From Lachnospiraceae bacterium (GTDB taxonomy: Bacteria > Bacillota > Clostridia > Lachnospirales > Lachnospiraceae), in contig JAILOV010000016.1 of assembly GCA_024690605.1 (NCBI GenBank), positions 1 through 64,000 of the forward strand: 64,000 nucleotides of DNA, given 5' to 3'. The notes beneath the pieces are model-generated. The model worked only from the letters and a program-made list of their open reading frames with translations, was not told where the DNA came from and searched no databases. Below, one piece after another: positions 53,641-63,343 of this stretch. Position 1 is the first letter of the stretch. Each line of letters starts with the position of its first letter. A program made the position numbers and the translations under genes.

Positions 53641-56403
53641 ATGATGATGAACATGTACAACATATATTTTGAAGTGGCGGCTACCGGCTTTCTGGGTATC
53701 CTCCTTCTGTATCTGCATATCGAATATCCCAACGCCTCTGAGAGCAATCGCCGCTACAGACAATGGGTGACCTGGATCCTGGTCAGCGAGATCATGGATG
53801 TGATCACCGGGCGCATGATCGACTATGGCCATCTGATCCCTCCTTGGATCAACATCGCGGCCAACACGGTCTATTTCTACACGACCGCCGGTTCCTTCTG
53901 GAGCTTCAGCAGATATCTGCACTCCTTTGTGAAGAACAGGGTCAGTGGCACCTATATGCGCATCAACAATGTGATGTTTATCACCTATCTCATACTCATG
54001 ACATTGAACATCCGTATGGGATGGGTGTTCACCTTTGACAGTCAGGGTACCTATATCCACGGCCCTATTTATTTCACATGCTATGTGATCCAGATCATCA
54101 TTGGCCTCATGTCCACGATCCTGCTCTGGAGTTATCGCGGGAAGATGGAAAGGCGCCAGAAGATCGCCATCTGGGTGTTCATGATCCTCATCGTCTCCGG
54201 CTTCTTCCTGCAGGCGGTCTATTTTCCCAAGACGCTGCTGACCTCCTATATGTGTTCGATCGCAGCCATGACGATGCTCTTTGTCATCGAGACGCCGGAT
54301 TATCTCAAACTCACCAGGACCATGACGCTTCTGGAGGAGGAGAAGATCCGCGCCGATGTCGCCAACAACGCCAAGTCGGAATTCCTTGCCAAGATGTCCC
54401 ATGAGATCCGCACCCCGATCAACGCGGTGATCGGCATGGACGAGATGATCCTGCGCGACGGCCGGGACGAGAACATCCGGGCCTATGCCTTTGACATCAA
54501 AAACGCGGCGGAAGCGCTCCTGTCCACCATCAACGACATCCTGGATCTGTCCAAGGTGGAATCCGGCAGGATGGAACTGATCCCCGTGGAATACGATGTT
54601 TCCAGCATGCTGCATGATGTTTCCAACATGCTCGTGTTCCAGACAAGACAGAAAAATCTGGCGTTTGTCTTTGATTTTGCCGAGGACATCCCCTCACGGC
54701 TTCTGGGGGATGATGTCCGCATCCGGCAGATCATGGTCAACCTCCTCACCAATGCCGTGAAGTATACGGAGAAGGGATCGGTGACCTTTGCCGTCTCGGG
54801 AAGGCGCGAGGGAGACAGCTACCGCCTGCATGTGAGCGTGAAAGACACCGGGATGGGCATCCGGGAGGAGGATCAGAAGAAGCTCTTCGAGCAGTACACC
54901 CGCCTGGATCAGGAGAAGAACCGGCACATTGAGGGAACCGGCCTCGGCATGAGCATCACCGTGCAGCTTCTGTCACTCATGGGGAGCGCACTGCAGTTAA
55001 AGAGCACCTACGGGGAGGGCTCGGAATTCTACTTTGATATCCTGCAGCCCATTGTGGACGAGACACCGGTAGGCAGGCTGGAGGAGCGGATCGCGCGGCA
55101 GAGCGAAGCTTTTTGCTATGACGTTTCGTTCATCGCGCCGCGTGCGCAGGTGCTTCTGGTGGATGACAACTCCATGAACCGAAAGGTTGCGCGCTCGCTG
55201 CTGCGTGACACACAGGTGCAGGTGGATGAGGCCGCCGGCGGCTATGAATGCATCGAATGCGTGAAGAAAAAGCACTACGACGCGATCCTGCTCGATCACA
55301 TGATGCCGGATCTGGACGGGATCGAGACGCTCCGCAGACTGCGGGAGGCGGACATGTACAAATGTCGGGGGACGCCGGTCATCGCGCTGACGGCCAACAT
55401 GGTCGCCGGTGCGCGGGAGATGTATGAACGGGAGGGATTTGACGGCTTTCTCGGCAAGCCCATCCGTCCGGAGCGCCTGGAGGAACTGTTAAGGGAGATC
55501 CTGCCTGCCGATCTGGTCGAGAAGGCGCCGCCCGGAAGCAGAGGGTATGTGCCTGCGGAGGGATCATCCGGAAACATCGGCGAAGCTGCCGACATCACGA
55601 TGCTTCCTGTGGTTGAGGGCGTGGATTACGAAGACGCCCTGCGGCATCTCGGCGGCACGGCACTGATCGCGGAGATGATCCGGGATTTCCGCCTGCAGGC
55701 GGGCACGGATGCGGCCGGACTGGCACGGTGGTACCGGGAACTGTCCGGAGCCGGAGACAGGGAGGAGGCGCGGAAGCAGTATCACGTGCTGGTACACAGC
55801 ATGAAGAACAGCGCAGCCATGATCGGCGCGGTCACTGTGGCTTCCCTCGCCCGCGTTCTGGAATACGCCGCCAGGGACAGCCGGCTTGATGTGATCGATC
55901 GCGTGCATCCCGTTTTTCTGGAGGAGTGGGACAGTCTGACGGAGCGGCTTGCGGATGCCTGGCCCGGAGAGAGCGACGCATCGGCCGGGCAGGATGCCGA
56001 CGGAACGCCAGTGCCTGAAGAGACACCGGCGGACGCGGTGTCCGCCGGGAAGAAGACCGTTCTCATCATCGACGACAGCCCGATGATGTTACGAAACCTC
56101 AAGGCGATCCTGGAGGAGCGCTATCAGGTGGCCATGGCTCCCGGCGGGGAACGGGGACTGCGCTATCTGCAGAAGAAACACCCGGATGTGATCCTGTTAG
56201 ACTATCTGATGCCGGACTGGGACGGTGCGAAGACACTTGCGGAGATCAGGAAGCTGCCCGGCGCGCAGGGGATCCCTGTGATCTTTCTGACCGGCGAGAG
56301 TGACGATGTGATGGCAAAGCTTGCCGATCTGCATCCCGCGGGGATCGTGAAGAAGCCGCCGGTGATCGACGAGCTTCTTAAGGCGATGGCGTCCTGCCTG
56401 TAG
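53641..56403 (+). CDS. Hybrid histidine kinase: 6TM - HisKA - HATPase - REC - Hpt - REC
   Basis: A 920-residue phosphorelay in one chain. About six membrane segments (residues 1-215) are followed by HisKA with His254 (KMSHEIRTPINA), the ATPase (NLLTNAVKYT, DTGMGI, GTGLGM), a first receiver with Asp552 (ILLDHMMPDLDG), an Hpt domain with His719 (VHSMKNSAAMIGA) and a second receiver with Asp854 (ILLDYLMPDWDG). The terminal receiver closely resembles that of the protein at 18904, and the Hpt resembles the one at 19719. The membrane sensor is shared with the HD-GYP protein on the other strand. The start is uncertain: ATGs at 53641, 53644, 53647 and 53653 lack a ribosome site. The end overlaps the convergent transglutaminase gene by 26 bases. 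Confidence 0.88.
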   Translation: MMMNMYNIYFEVAATGFLGILLLYLHIEYPNASESNRRYRQWVTWILVSEIMDVITGRMIDYGHLIPPWINIAANTVYFYTTAGSFWSFSRYLHSFVKNRVSGTYMRINNVMFITYLILMTLNIRMGWVFTFDSQGTYIHGPIYFTCYVIQIIIGLMSTILLWSYRGKMERRQKIAIWVFMILIVSGFFLQAVYFPKTLLTSYMCSIAAMTMLFVIETPDYLKLTRTMTLLEEEKIRADVANNAKSEFLAKMSHEIRTPINAVIGMDEMILRDGRDENIRAYAFDIKNAAEALLSTINDILDLSKVESGRMELIPVEYDVSSMLHDVSNMLVFQTRQKNLAFVFDFAEDIPSRLLGDDVRIRQIMVNLLTNAVKYTEKGSVTFAVSGRREGDSYRLHVSVKDTGMGIREEDQKKLFEQYTRLDQEKNRHIEGTGLGMSITVQLLSLMGSALQLKSTYGEGSEFYFDILQPIVDETPVGRLEERIARQSEAFCYDVSFIAPRAQVLLVDDNSMNRKVARSLLRDTQVQVDEAAGGYECIECVKKKHYDAILLDHMMPDLDGIETLRRLREADMYKCRGTPVIALTANMVAGAREMYEREGFDGFLGKPIRPERLEELLREILPADLVEKAPPGSRGYVPAEGSSGNIGEAADITMLPVVEGVDYEDALRHLGGTALIAEMIRDFRLQAGTDAAGLARWYRELSGAGDREEARKQYHVLVHSMKNSAAMIGAVTVASLARVLEYAARDSRLDVIDRVHPVFLEEWDSLTERLADAWPGESDASAGQDADGTPVPEETPADAVSAGKKTVLIIDDSPMMLRNLKAILEERYQVAMAPGGERGLRYLQKKHPDVILLDYLMPDWDGAKTLAEIRKLPGAQGIPVIFLTGESDDVMAKLADLHPAGIVKKPPVIDELLKAMASCL

Positions 56404-58594
56404 GCAGAAAAGCCGCCCGGAGAAACCGCAGCGGATGCTCCTTTCGCAGTCTCGCGAGGAGCATCTTTTTCATGTCCGCGGCTTCCCGTTCCGCCTGCAA
56501 CAGGTCGATCGTGCCGCCGTAAAGATCCGTTTCCAGAAGCTCGATAAATCCGGTATCCTCTGTCGCAAGATCCGGCCGTTCCCGGTATTCCCTGAGCGTT
56601 TCCGTCTCGCCGATCCCTTTGTCCAGAAGCGCGAGCAGACGCAGATCCCGGCGGCACAGCACCCGGAATCTTTCGCGCGCGTCCATGCGGGCAAAACGCC
56701 TGACAGCCAGAAGCCTTCCGATGAGCAGGATGAGCAGGATAAAGAAGAGACCGACCGTCAGCGGGATCACCACGACATACCACGGGATCACGATCCGGCG
56801 GACCGGTTCCTCTTCCTCTTCGGCAGGATCCTCCTCCCGTCGGTCAGACCGTTCATCATGCACGGGCTCCGTGTAGCCCGCTTTGGTCTCCGCGGCAGTC
56901 CGCCACCAGGACCGCGGCTCATAGCCGGGCGTCGGTTCATAGGCGATCCATCCCACACCTTCCTGCCACACCTCGGGCCAGGCGTGTGCCATGGAGGAAT
57001 CGACCGTGACCGTCGCGTCGCCGCTCTCGGGGAGGATGTAGCCCTGCACATAGCGGGCGGGAAGTCCGTCGGCCCTGGCGAGGAGCACAAAAGCCGTCGC
57101 GAAATGGCTGCAGAAGCCGGCCTGCTTCTCCGTGAGGAAATAGTCCAGGAACGCTTCACCGCTCTGAATATCCCGCGGAAGGGCACCGGGGTTCTCCGTG
57201 TAGGCAAATCCCCGAAGGAACGCTTCCAGACGTTTCATCCGGCTGCGGGGATCGGACGCGTCGCCGTACACCTCGTCCATGCGCTGCCGCACCGCGTCTG
57301 ACAGGGCGATCTCCTGTGTGTAGACGGAGAGGATGTGCTCTCTGTGACGCGCAAGATCCTCCCGGGTAAACGAGCGCCCAAGCTGCACGCGCATGCGCTG
57401 CGCGGTCCGCTCAAAAGCCTCCCCGGAGAGCGGTGTCGCCTGCTGCAGGTAATCCCCGAACACGTCATGATCGATGTTCATCTGATAGAACGGGATCTCA
57501 TAGGCCGTGTCGGTCGACTGCTTCGCGGCCCAGCGGAGATCGCCGCCCGTTTCCCGCAGCGCGCCACTCTGTGATGCTTTTTCCGTGAGCAGGGCTTTGA
57601 GCGGCGTGAAGGCGTAGTCCGTGCGGATCCCGAGATACCGTATCTGCAGAGAGGAACGCCAGATCAGATCAGTGGGCGTGTCCGTGTATCCGTCGACGGA
57701 TGCAAGGAGGGAGAGGGTGTCCAGCAGCATGTCGGATCCCGCGGAATCGTCGGTGTCGGTCCATTCCCTGCCGTCAAAGGTGTCAAAGGTCCTGCCGGAA
57801 AGCTTGAAGAACGCGCTGCCCGACGGGATGCCGGAAACGGTCAGGATCTCCTGCGGATCGTCCTGCACGCTGCCGGTGATCGTTCCCCTGCCGGAGAATC
57901 CCATCGTGGAAGCCGCGGGATCCGGCAGGCCGCCCATTGTAAAACGCGTTTTCATGCGCGAGAGGCCTTCCGAGGCATGCTGAATGGCGGCTTTGACGAA
58001 TGCCCAGTCATAGGGCTTTGCGGGCGCGGGACTGGCCCAGGTGAGGAGGATGGTCACCAGAAGAAACGGTGCGACATAAACCAGATGCGCGCCGTTTTCC
58101 GTGGAACCCGTCTTGCGCCAGGTCCGCTGGATCTCGCCTGCAGCCGTGAGCAGGATCAGGAAAAACGCGGAGGAAACGCAGAGCTTGTCCAAAGGAAAGC
58201 GCACGGCCGCAGCAGCGATGAAGAGTGGAATGAGCGCGCAGGAAGCAGTCAGCCGCAGAGGGCGCAGGTGACAGATCAGGAGACCCGCGGCAAAAGCGCC
58301 TGCACCGATGACCGGGAGCCAGAGGACATCGCTGTATTCTGCGAGTTTTTCCCGGATGGCATCGTTGCGGGTCAGCATCCACAGAGCGAGCACGAGCGCA
58401 AGAATGAGGCCGCCGATGACGGAACGGCCCGTCCAGCTCAGGTTTTTCATTGCGGTCAGAATGCCGGCAAAGAGGATCACCAGAAGTGCCGCCGGCAGCG
58501 TCCGGTGTTCCATGCCGGCCGCCGGTGCCAGAAGCGATCCGGCGCCTGCGGCAATTGCCAGGATATAGAGGAGCTCCTGCAGCAGCGTGTTCAT
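56378..58594 (-). CDS. Membrane transglutaminase-like protein (TgpA family)
   Basis: About 738 residues. Five to seven membrane segments fill residues 1-~190, a large extracytoplasmic domain holds the transglutaminase core, and one more membrane segment (IVIPWYVVVIPLTVGLFFILLI-like, near residue 590-615) precedes a cytoplasmic tail. The core shows the catalytic cysteine in AGFCSHFATAFVLLARADGLPARYVQGY and the histidine in SSMAHAWPEVWQEGVGWIAYEPTPG, with Glu at the third position. The TgpA-DUF58-MoxR trio is widespread; its role is not settled. ATG 58594 (MNTLLQELLY) is chosen because it overlaps the DUF58 stop by four bases; the frame is open to 58762. Confidence 0.9.
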   Translation of the reverse strand: MNTLLQELLYILAIAAGAGSLLAPAAGMEHRTLPAALLVILFAGILTAMKNLSWTGRSVIGGLILALVLALWMLTRNDAIREKLAEYSDVLWLPVIGAGAFAAGLLICHLRPLRLTASCALIPLFIAAAAVRFPLDKLCVSSAFFLILLTAAGEIQRTWRKTGSTENGAHLVYVAPFLLVTILLTWASPAPAKPYDWAFVKAAIQHASEGLSRMKTRFTMGGLPDPAASTMGFSGRGTITGSVQDDPQEILTVSGIPSGSAFFKLSGRTFDTFDGREWTDTDDSAGSDMLLDTLSLLASVDGYTDTPTDLIWRSSLQIRYLGIRTDYAFTPLKALLTEKASQSGALRETGGDLRWAAKQSTDTAYEIPFYQMNIDHDVFGDYLQQATPLSGEAFERTAQRMRVQLGRSFTREDLARHREHILSVYTQEIALSDAVRQRMDEVYGDASDPRSRMKRLEAFLRGFAYTENPGALPRDIQSGEAFLDYFLTEKQAGFCSHFATAFVLLARADGLPARYVQGYILPESGDATVTVDSSMAHAWPEVWQEGVGWIAYEPTPGYEPRSWWRTAAETKAGYTEPVHDERSDRREEDPAEEEEEPVRRIVIPWYVVVIPLTVGLFFILLILLIGRLLAVRRFARMDARERFRVLCRRDLRLLALLDKGIGETETLREYRERPDLATEDTGFIELLETDLYGGTIDLLQAEREAADMKKMLLARLRKEHPLRFLRAAFLPTGRTPSP

Positions 58595-59757
58595 GTGAGG
58601 ACCTCCTGCAGACGGTCCTCGCATCCGATCCGCAGGAATGCGGTGCGGCCGGAAGGAGACGAACGGGGGAACGCAACCTCCCGGTCGCTCACCACGAAGA
58701 CCATCACCGGCACACCGGATCGCTCGAGCTGATCCGCGGCTTCCTGCGCCGCCGCGGCCCATTCCTGCAGGAGCAGGATGACCGCACTTCCCTCACGGAT
58801 CTCGGGATGCGATGCCACGGATCCAAAAAGGGACTGCTGAACACTCTCCTCCTTGAAATGAAAACCGGACACGGCCTGATAGAAATCCGCAAAGGATTCC
58901 GTTCCCTCAAGCGTATGGGTCACACTCCCGTGATCGAACGCGTAGACCCCCACGGGGACACCGTGGTTGACATAGTAAAGCGTCAGCGCGAGCAGCGTTT
59001 CCAGAAGCTTGTTCTCCGGCGGCAAAAATGCGGCCGGATCTTCGCTGTACCGGCACGAATCCATGAGGATACTGACCTGCGGCGTGCTCTCGCCGGTCCG
59101 GGTCCGGATCATCGGTTCACCGGTCCGGGCGGTGATCTTCCAGTTGATGCTCCGCGGATCGTCGCCGGGGACATAGCTGCGAACGAGCACGTCTGGTTCG
59201 CTCGTCGACCGGGCGGCATCCCGTGGGGAAGCGTTGATCTCATCCAGACAGGAGACGCCTGTCAGCTCGACGAGACGCGGCATGACGGTCACCTTGAGCG
59301 TCTCCCTGTTCCGGAAGGTGAGGGAGAACAGGCGCAGATAATCCGTGACGGTGACACTCTCGATGCCGACGTCATATTCCCCTCGGTATCTGCAGACCAG
59401 GATCGTTTCCTTGCGGACACCGGTGTGCGGGAACAGTTCGATCTCCTCATCATCGGCAAAATCCCGGATCGAGGAGAAGTCGGAGAAGAAGCGCGTGCGG
59501 ATGCCCGCGTGCGCGAAGAGATCCTCGTTCTGCAGCGTGTAGTAGAACGGCGTGGCGGTGCCGGCCACGACCGTCTTGCCTTCCAGCTGCTGATAGATCT
59601 TGAAACGCAGAAAGACGATCAGCGTGTAGACGAGAGAAACGGCGGGGAAAAGGAGCATGAAAAAGAAGAACCCGTAACTGACGGTCCCGCCGACCAGGGA
59701 GATCCCAACGAGCGACAGAGCAAACAGTACCAGTGCGATCAGCCGGTTCCGACGCAT
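58591..59757 (-). CDS. DUF58 domain membrane protein
   Basis: A 388-residue protein. Two adjacent N-terminal membrane segments (residues ~6-50) are followed by a beta-rich region and the DUF58 signature RSYVPGDDPRSINWKITARTGEPMIR, then a von Willebrand-like part (VSILMDSCRYSEDP). It is co-encoded with MoxR and transglutaminase genes as in many bacteria, where the AAA ATPase is thought to act as a chaperone for the DUF58 protein. It starts one base after moxR ends and overlaps the transglutaminase start by four. Confidence 0.93.
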   Translation of the reverse strand: MRRNRLIALVLFALSLVGISLVGGTVSYGFFFFMLLFPAVSLVYTLIVFLRFKIYQQLEGKTVVAGTATPFYYTLQNEDLFAHAGIRTRFFSDFSSIRDFADDEEIELFPHTGVRKETILVCRYRGEYDVGIESVTVTDYLRLFSLTFRNRETLKVTVMPRLVELTGVSCLDEINASPRDAARSTSEPDVLVRSYVPGDDPRSINWKITARTGEPMIRTRTGESTPQVSILMDSCRYSEDPAAFLPPENKLLETLLALTLYYVNHGVPVGVYAFDHGSVTHTLEGTESFADFYQAVSGFHFKEESVQQSLFGSVASHPEIREGSAVILLLQEWAAAAQEAADQLERSGVPVMVFVVSDREVAFPRSSPSGRTAFLRIGCEDRLQEVLT

Positions 59758-59758
59758 G

Positions 59759-60682
59759 TTACATCGGCACCCTTGCTTTGAGCATGTCGGCGTAGATCAC
59801 GGCATCCACATCCTCGCGTGCGACGCGCGCCTCATAGGTGAGTTCCACGCGGTGATGCAGCACATTGACCACAACGGCCCGGATGTCATCGGGAATCACA
59901 TGATCCCGCTCCTGCAGAAAGGCCCGGGCCTGTGATGCCTGTACCAGATGGATCATGGCGCGCGGGCTCACGCCCAGGACAAAGCGCGATTCCTGTCTGG
60001 TCAGCGTGACGATGTCATCGGCGTAGCGGAGGATCTCATCGGTCACTTTGACGTCCCGCACCTCCGCGCGCAGGCGGATGACATCCTCTGAGGTCAGCAC
60101 ATGTTCCACCGTGTCCGGTGTTCTGCCGTCAAGGAAATTTCTGGTCATCAGGATCTCGTTGTCCGCGTCCGGATAGCCGACCGACAGTTTCATCATGAAG
60201 CGGTCCAGCTGTGCCTCGGGCAGCGGCCAGGTGCCGGCAAAGGAAACCGGATTCTGTGTGGCGATGACCATGAACGGATCGGGCAGCCGGATGATGCGGC
60301 CGTCCACCGTCACCTGTCCCTCCGCCATGGCTTCCAGCAGGCTCGCCTGCGTCTTGGGCGAGGTGCGGTTGATCTCGTCGGCCAGGATCATCTGGCGCAT
60401 GATCGCGCCCTCACGGAATTCGAACTCGCCGGTCTTCATGTTGTAGACCGACACGCCGGTGATGTCCGACGGAAGCGTGTCCGGCGTGAACTGGATGCGT
60501 CCGAAGCTCATCTGCACGACGGAGGCGAGGGTCCTCGCGAGCGTGGTCTTGCCGACACCCGGCACATCCTCCAGCAGCACGTGGCCGCCGGCCAGCAGGC
60601 AGATCAGGAGGTTGTCCACCACCTCCTCCTTGCCCACGAAATAATCGTTGATCGATCGTTTCAGTCTGTTGATCATGTTCAT
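59759..60682 (-). CDS. MoxR-family AAA+ ATPase
   Basis: A 307-residue ATPase with Walker A (LLEDVPGVGKTTLARTLA), Walker B and the following MoxR segment (LADEINRTSPKTQASLLEAMAEGQVTVDG), sensor 1 (VIATQNPVSFAGTWPLPEAQLDRF) and the lid helices GVSPRAMIHLVQASQARAFL. MoxR proteins act as chaperone-like partners of metal- or vWA-domain proteins, here likely the DUF58 protein encoded next. It overlaps the nucleoside hydrolase stop by four bases. Confidence 0.95.
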   Translation of the reverse strand: MNMINRLKRSINDYFVGKEEVVDNLLICLLAGGHVLLEDVPGVGKTTLARTLASVVQMSFGRIQFTPDTLPSDITGVSVYNMKTGEFEFREGAIMRQMILADEINRTSPKTQASLLEAMAEGQVTVDGRIIRLPDPFMVIATQNPVSFAGTWPLPEAQLDRFMMKLSVGYPDADNEILMTRNFLDGRTPDTVEHVLTSEDVIRLRAEVRDVKVTDEILRYADDIVTLTRQESRFVLGVSPRAMIHLVQASQARAFLQERDHVIPDDIRAVVVNVLHHRVELTYEARVAREDVDAVIYADMLKARVPM

Positions 60683-61572
60683 GCCTCCGGCGGAAAGGCA
60701 AGCCGCAGCTTGCTGATGAAATCTCCCAGCACATAGCGGGAGTCGATCTGTTCATAAACACGGACCATCGGCATGGTCTCGTCCGATCTGCTCGAGGTGT
60801 CCTCCTCGACCATCGGTGCGTGCGCCTCGCGGAATCTGCCGCAGCCGGGGTTTAGTGTCACGGCGACGGCCGGCGAGTCACCGAGAGACCAGCTCTCACC
60901 CTGTGTCCATCCGGCAAGAGGCGAGTTATTATAGGCGACCATGTTGTCAAACAGATGCCTGCCGATCTCGCCGCAGGGAGCGATCCGCTCCTCGATCTCC
61001 GCCAGCCCGATCGTGATCGTGGTGTAGACGCTTGAGGGAACCAGCCACAGTTTTACGCCGCTTTTCAACACGGCATTGGCGGATGCCACATCATTGCCGG
61101 CGTTGAATTCGCGAAACGGCGCGCGGATGTCTCCGGCGCCGTGCGTGCCGATCCAGACCACCGTGACCCGTTCCCGGATCTCCGGGCGTTTTCTCATCGC
61201 CGCTGCGACATTGGTGATCGCGCCCTGGCACAGGACAAACAGCGGATGCGGATCCTCCCGCATCGCTTCTTCGATCAGGAAATCCGCCGCAGGGGACACC
61301 TGTGCGGGGTCCGCGTCATCCGCGAGCGGTCCCTCTTCTCCCATGAAAACCGGAACCTCGCGCTTCATCGCGCGGAGGATCGTCAGGATCTCGTCATAGC
61401 TTCTCTGCACGGAACCCGCCTCATGAAAATGGGTCGCGGCGATCCCCCGCACGATGAGTCTGGGGCTTAAGAGCGCGTGCACGATCGCGAACGGATCGTC
61501 CGCCTCGCACGCTGCGTCCGTGTCGATGATCACACGGATCTTTTTTTCGTCCGGTACATCAAAATGAAGCAT
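60679..61572 (-). CDS. Inosine-uridine preferring nucleoside hydrolase family
   Basis: A 297-residue hydrolase of nucleoside N-glycosidic bonds. The calcium-binding motif DTDAACEADDPFAI (D-x-D-x5-DD) sits near residue 17, and FVLCQGAITNVAAAM, VVWIGTHGAGDIRAPFREFNAGNDVASANAVL are typical family segments. The usual GGN before DPEA is replaced by EFNAGND. GGGAGGA precedes ATG 61572. It is the first gene of the MoxR operon and overlaps moxR by four bases, which is unusual company for a nucleoside-salvage enzyme. Confidence 0.88.
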   Translation of the reverse strand: MLHFDVPDEKKIRVIIDTDAACEADDPFAIVHALLSPRLIVRGIAATHFHEAGSVQRSYDEILTILRAMKREVPVFMGEEGPLADDADPAQVSPAADFLIEEAMREDPHPLFVLCQGAITNVAAAMRKRPEIRERVTVVWIGTHGAGDIRAPFREFNAGNDVASANAVLKSGVKLWLVPSSVYTTITIGLAEIEERIAPCGEIGRHLFDNMVAYNNSPLAGWTQGESWSLGDSPAVAVTLNPGCGRFREAHAPMVEEDTSSRSDETMPMVRVYEQIDSRYVLGDFISKLRLAFPPEA

Positions 61573-61604
61573 AGGCGTTCCTCCCGTTTCTGTTTCCGGT
61601 ATTC

Positions 61605-61633
61605 ATGTTAGCATGCGCACATCGGGAATGCAA
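61605..61633 (-). promoter_or_regulatory. Promoter of the nucleoside hydrolase-moxR operon
   Basis: Minus-strand TTGCAT (61633-61628) and TAACAT (61610-61605) with a 17-base spacer, about 30 bases before the first gene. Confidence 0.55.
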
Positions 61634-61700
61634 CGCGGCGTCGACCCCGGAAGATCACGTGTCCGAATCTCAAAAAATCACACATTCAGACCTCAGATCA

Positions 61701-61729
61701 TTGACTTCCCGTGCGGAAGATAATATAAA
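61701..61729 (+). promoter_or_regulatory. Promoter of the zinc-ribbon gene cluster
   Basis: TTGACT (61701-61706) and TATAAA (61724-61729) with a 17-base spacer, about 24 bases before GTG 61753. Confidence 0.65.
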
Positions 61730-61752
61730 AGGATCATATTGTGAGGTGAACC

Positions 61753-62529
61753 GTGAAAGAGAACACGTATCTGATCTGTCCGAACTGCGGCGCCGAGATC
61801 GACATCGACAGCACGAAATGTCCGTATTGCGGATACATCAATCTCGAGGGCGCGGAGAAGAAATTCCGGTCAGACATCAATGAGATCAGGGATCATATCG
61901 AGGAGGCGAAAAAGGAACCCTCGAAAGCGCTCGTGAAGGGATTTACGGGCGGAACCAGGATCATCCTGATCGTGGTGGCGGTGCTGGCCGTCCTTGCCGG
62001 GCTCTATGTTGCGGAACTGGTGAGAGAAACCCGGGATAAGCCGAAGCTCATCCTGTCCGCGGACGATGAGGCCTATGCCTCGGCGTACCGGGAAACGGCC
62101 GGGGAACAGCTTGCGGAAGCATTTGATGACCGGGATGTCGAACGGATGGCAGGGATCTTTGACCGGGCCTATTCGCAGGAGCGCGTTTCCCTCTGGGGTG
62201 TGCCGCACTATGAAGCGGCCTACGCGTCCAGCTGCTACCGGAAACTCCAGCAGTGCCTCGCCGGTCCGGACGGAGAGAAGATCCCGAAAAAAGAGGCCGA
62301 GGAGATCACCTATTACTGCTTTTATTTCTACTTCCGGGCGTACGGTGAGGACGCTGCGGAGATCTTCGATCCGATCCGGGAGACGGAGATCCTGCCGCTC
62401 CTTACGGGAAGACTGGGCTACACCGTGGACGAGATGGAGGGCTTCCGGGATGCGGTCTGGGATTCCACCAATGTGGACAGGACAAAGGTATACCGGTTGA
62501 CAAAGAAACGATACAGGGACTATCGGTAA
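61753..62529 (+). CDS. Zinc-ribbon membrane protein
   Basis: A 258-residue protein. The N-terminal zinc ribbon has CPNC and CPYC pairs (residues ~9-27). A charged helical stretch leads to one membrane segment (~71-91, IILIVVAVLAVLAGLYVAEL), leaving ~165 residues outside the membrane, mostly helical (YRETAGEQLAEAFDDRDVERM). The outside part has no known family marks. Translation starts at GTG 61753 after GAGGTG. It is the first of three adjacent, overlapping or abutting genes with the same layout. A role in sensing or in envelope assembly is only a guess. Confidence 0.75.
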   Translation: MKENTYLICPNCGAEIDIDSTKCPYCGYINLEGAEKKFRSDINEIRDHIEEAKKEPSKALVKGFTGGTRIILIVVAVLAVLAGLYVAELVRETRDKPKLILSADDEAYASAYRETAGEQLAEAFDDRDVERMAGIFDRAYSQERVSLWGVPHYEAAYASSCYRKLQQCLAGPDGEKIPKKEAEEITYYCFYFYFRAYGEDAAEIFDPIRETEILPLLTGRLGYTVDEMEGFRDAVWDSTNVDRTKVYRLTKKRYRDYR

Positions 62530-62530
62530 A

Positions 62531-63343
62531 ATGGAACAGACGATCACAATGAAATGTAAAACCTGCGGGAGCAATCTCGGGATCGAGGATGAAGTCTGCC
62601 CGTACTGCGGGAGGATCAACGAGCAGGCTGCCGGTCATCGGGAAGAGATGCAGCAGGTCCGGGATGAATATGAACGGACCAGAGACGATGTTAAGGTCCG
62701 GTCGCGATCCGCCGGCAGGATCGGCCGGTTGGCCGTGATCGGCGCGATGCTTCTGGTCATTGCCGTTCTGGAGATCAGCGTGGTCCGGAATTCCGATGTA
62801 GAGATCCGTGAGAAAACAAAGACCGACCGGATCGCCCGTGAGGTGGACAGAAACAGGGATGCCATCGCGGAGACGCTGCGGGAGCTGGAAAAGAACAGAG
62901 CATACCTGGCCATGGACTGCTACATGCTGAATTACCGCCTGCGCGGAGATGACGCCTATGCCGACTACAGCAGAGTGTTTACGGCGGCTATCAATTACAG
63001 CGTGATCTATGAGGATATCCTGAACATCGTTGACGGCTACGAGGGCTATGACGAAAAGACACCCCGGGACTGGTGCGATGACATCGCGATCTACATCAGC
63101 GACTGGGATCGGTATGTCGGCGGATCGTTCTGGCATGACTCGGCGGATTCGCCGATGCACACGGGCGAACACGGGGCGTTCATCGCCGATGCCCGAAAAG
63201 ACGCGCAGGATCTGGTGCAGGTCTATTTTGACCTGACGGACGAACAGGCATCCGCCATGTGGACGATGGATGAAGAGGCTGTCGCGGACATGCTGTATGA
63301 AAACTGCCGGCGGCTCTATCCGGAAAAGAGGTCTGATGCGTAG
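62531..63343 (+). CDS. Zinc-ribbon membrane protein (paralogue)
   Basis: A 270-residue protein built like its upstream neighbour: zinc ribbon CKTC..CPYC (residues ~9-28), a basic/charged linker, one membrane segment (~69-85) and an extracytoplasmic helical domain (EVDRNRDAIAETLRELEKNRAYLAMDCYMLNYRL) with an acidic end. It starts one base after the previous stop. The outer domains of the two proteins show similar length and helicity but low sequence identity by eye. Function unknown. Confidence 0.75.
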   Translation: MEQTITMKCKTCGSNLGIEDEVCPYCGRINEQAAGHREEMQQVRDEYERTRDDVKVRSRSAGRIGRLAVIGAMLLVIAVLEISVVRNSDVEIREKTKTDRIAREVDRNRDAIAETLRELEKNRAYLAMDCYMLNYRLRGDDAYADYSRVFTAAINYSVIYEDILNIVDGYEGYDEKTPRDWCDDIAIYISDWDRYVGGSFWHDSADSPMHTGEHGAFIADARKDAQDLVQVYFDLTDEQASAMWTMDEEAVADMLYENCRRLYPEKRSDA

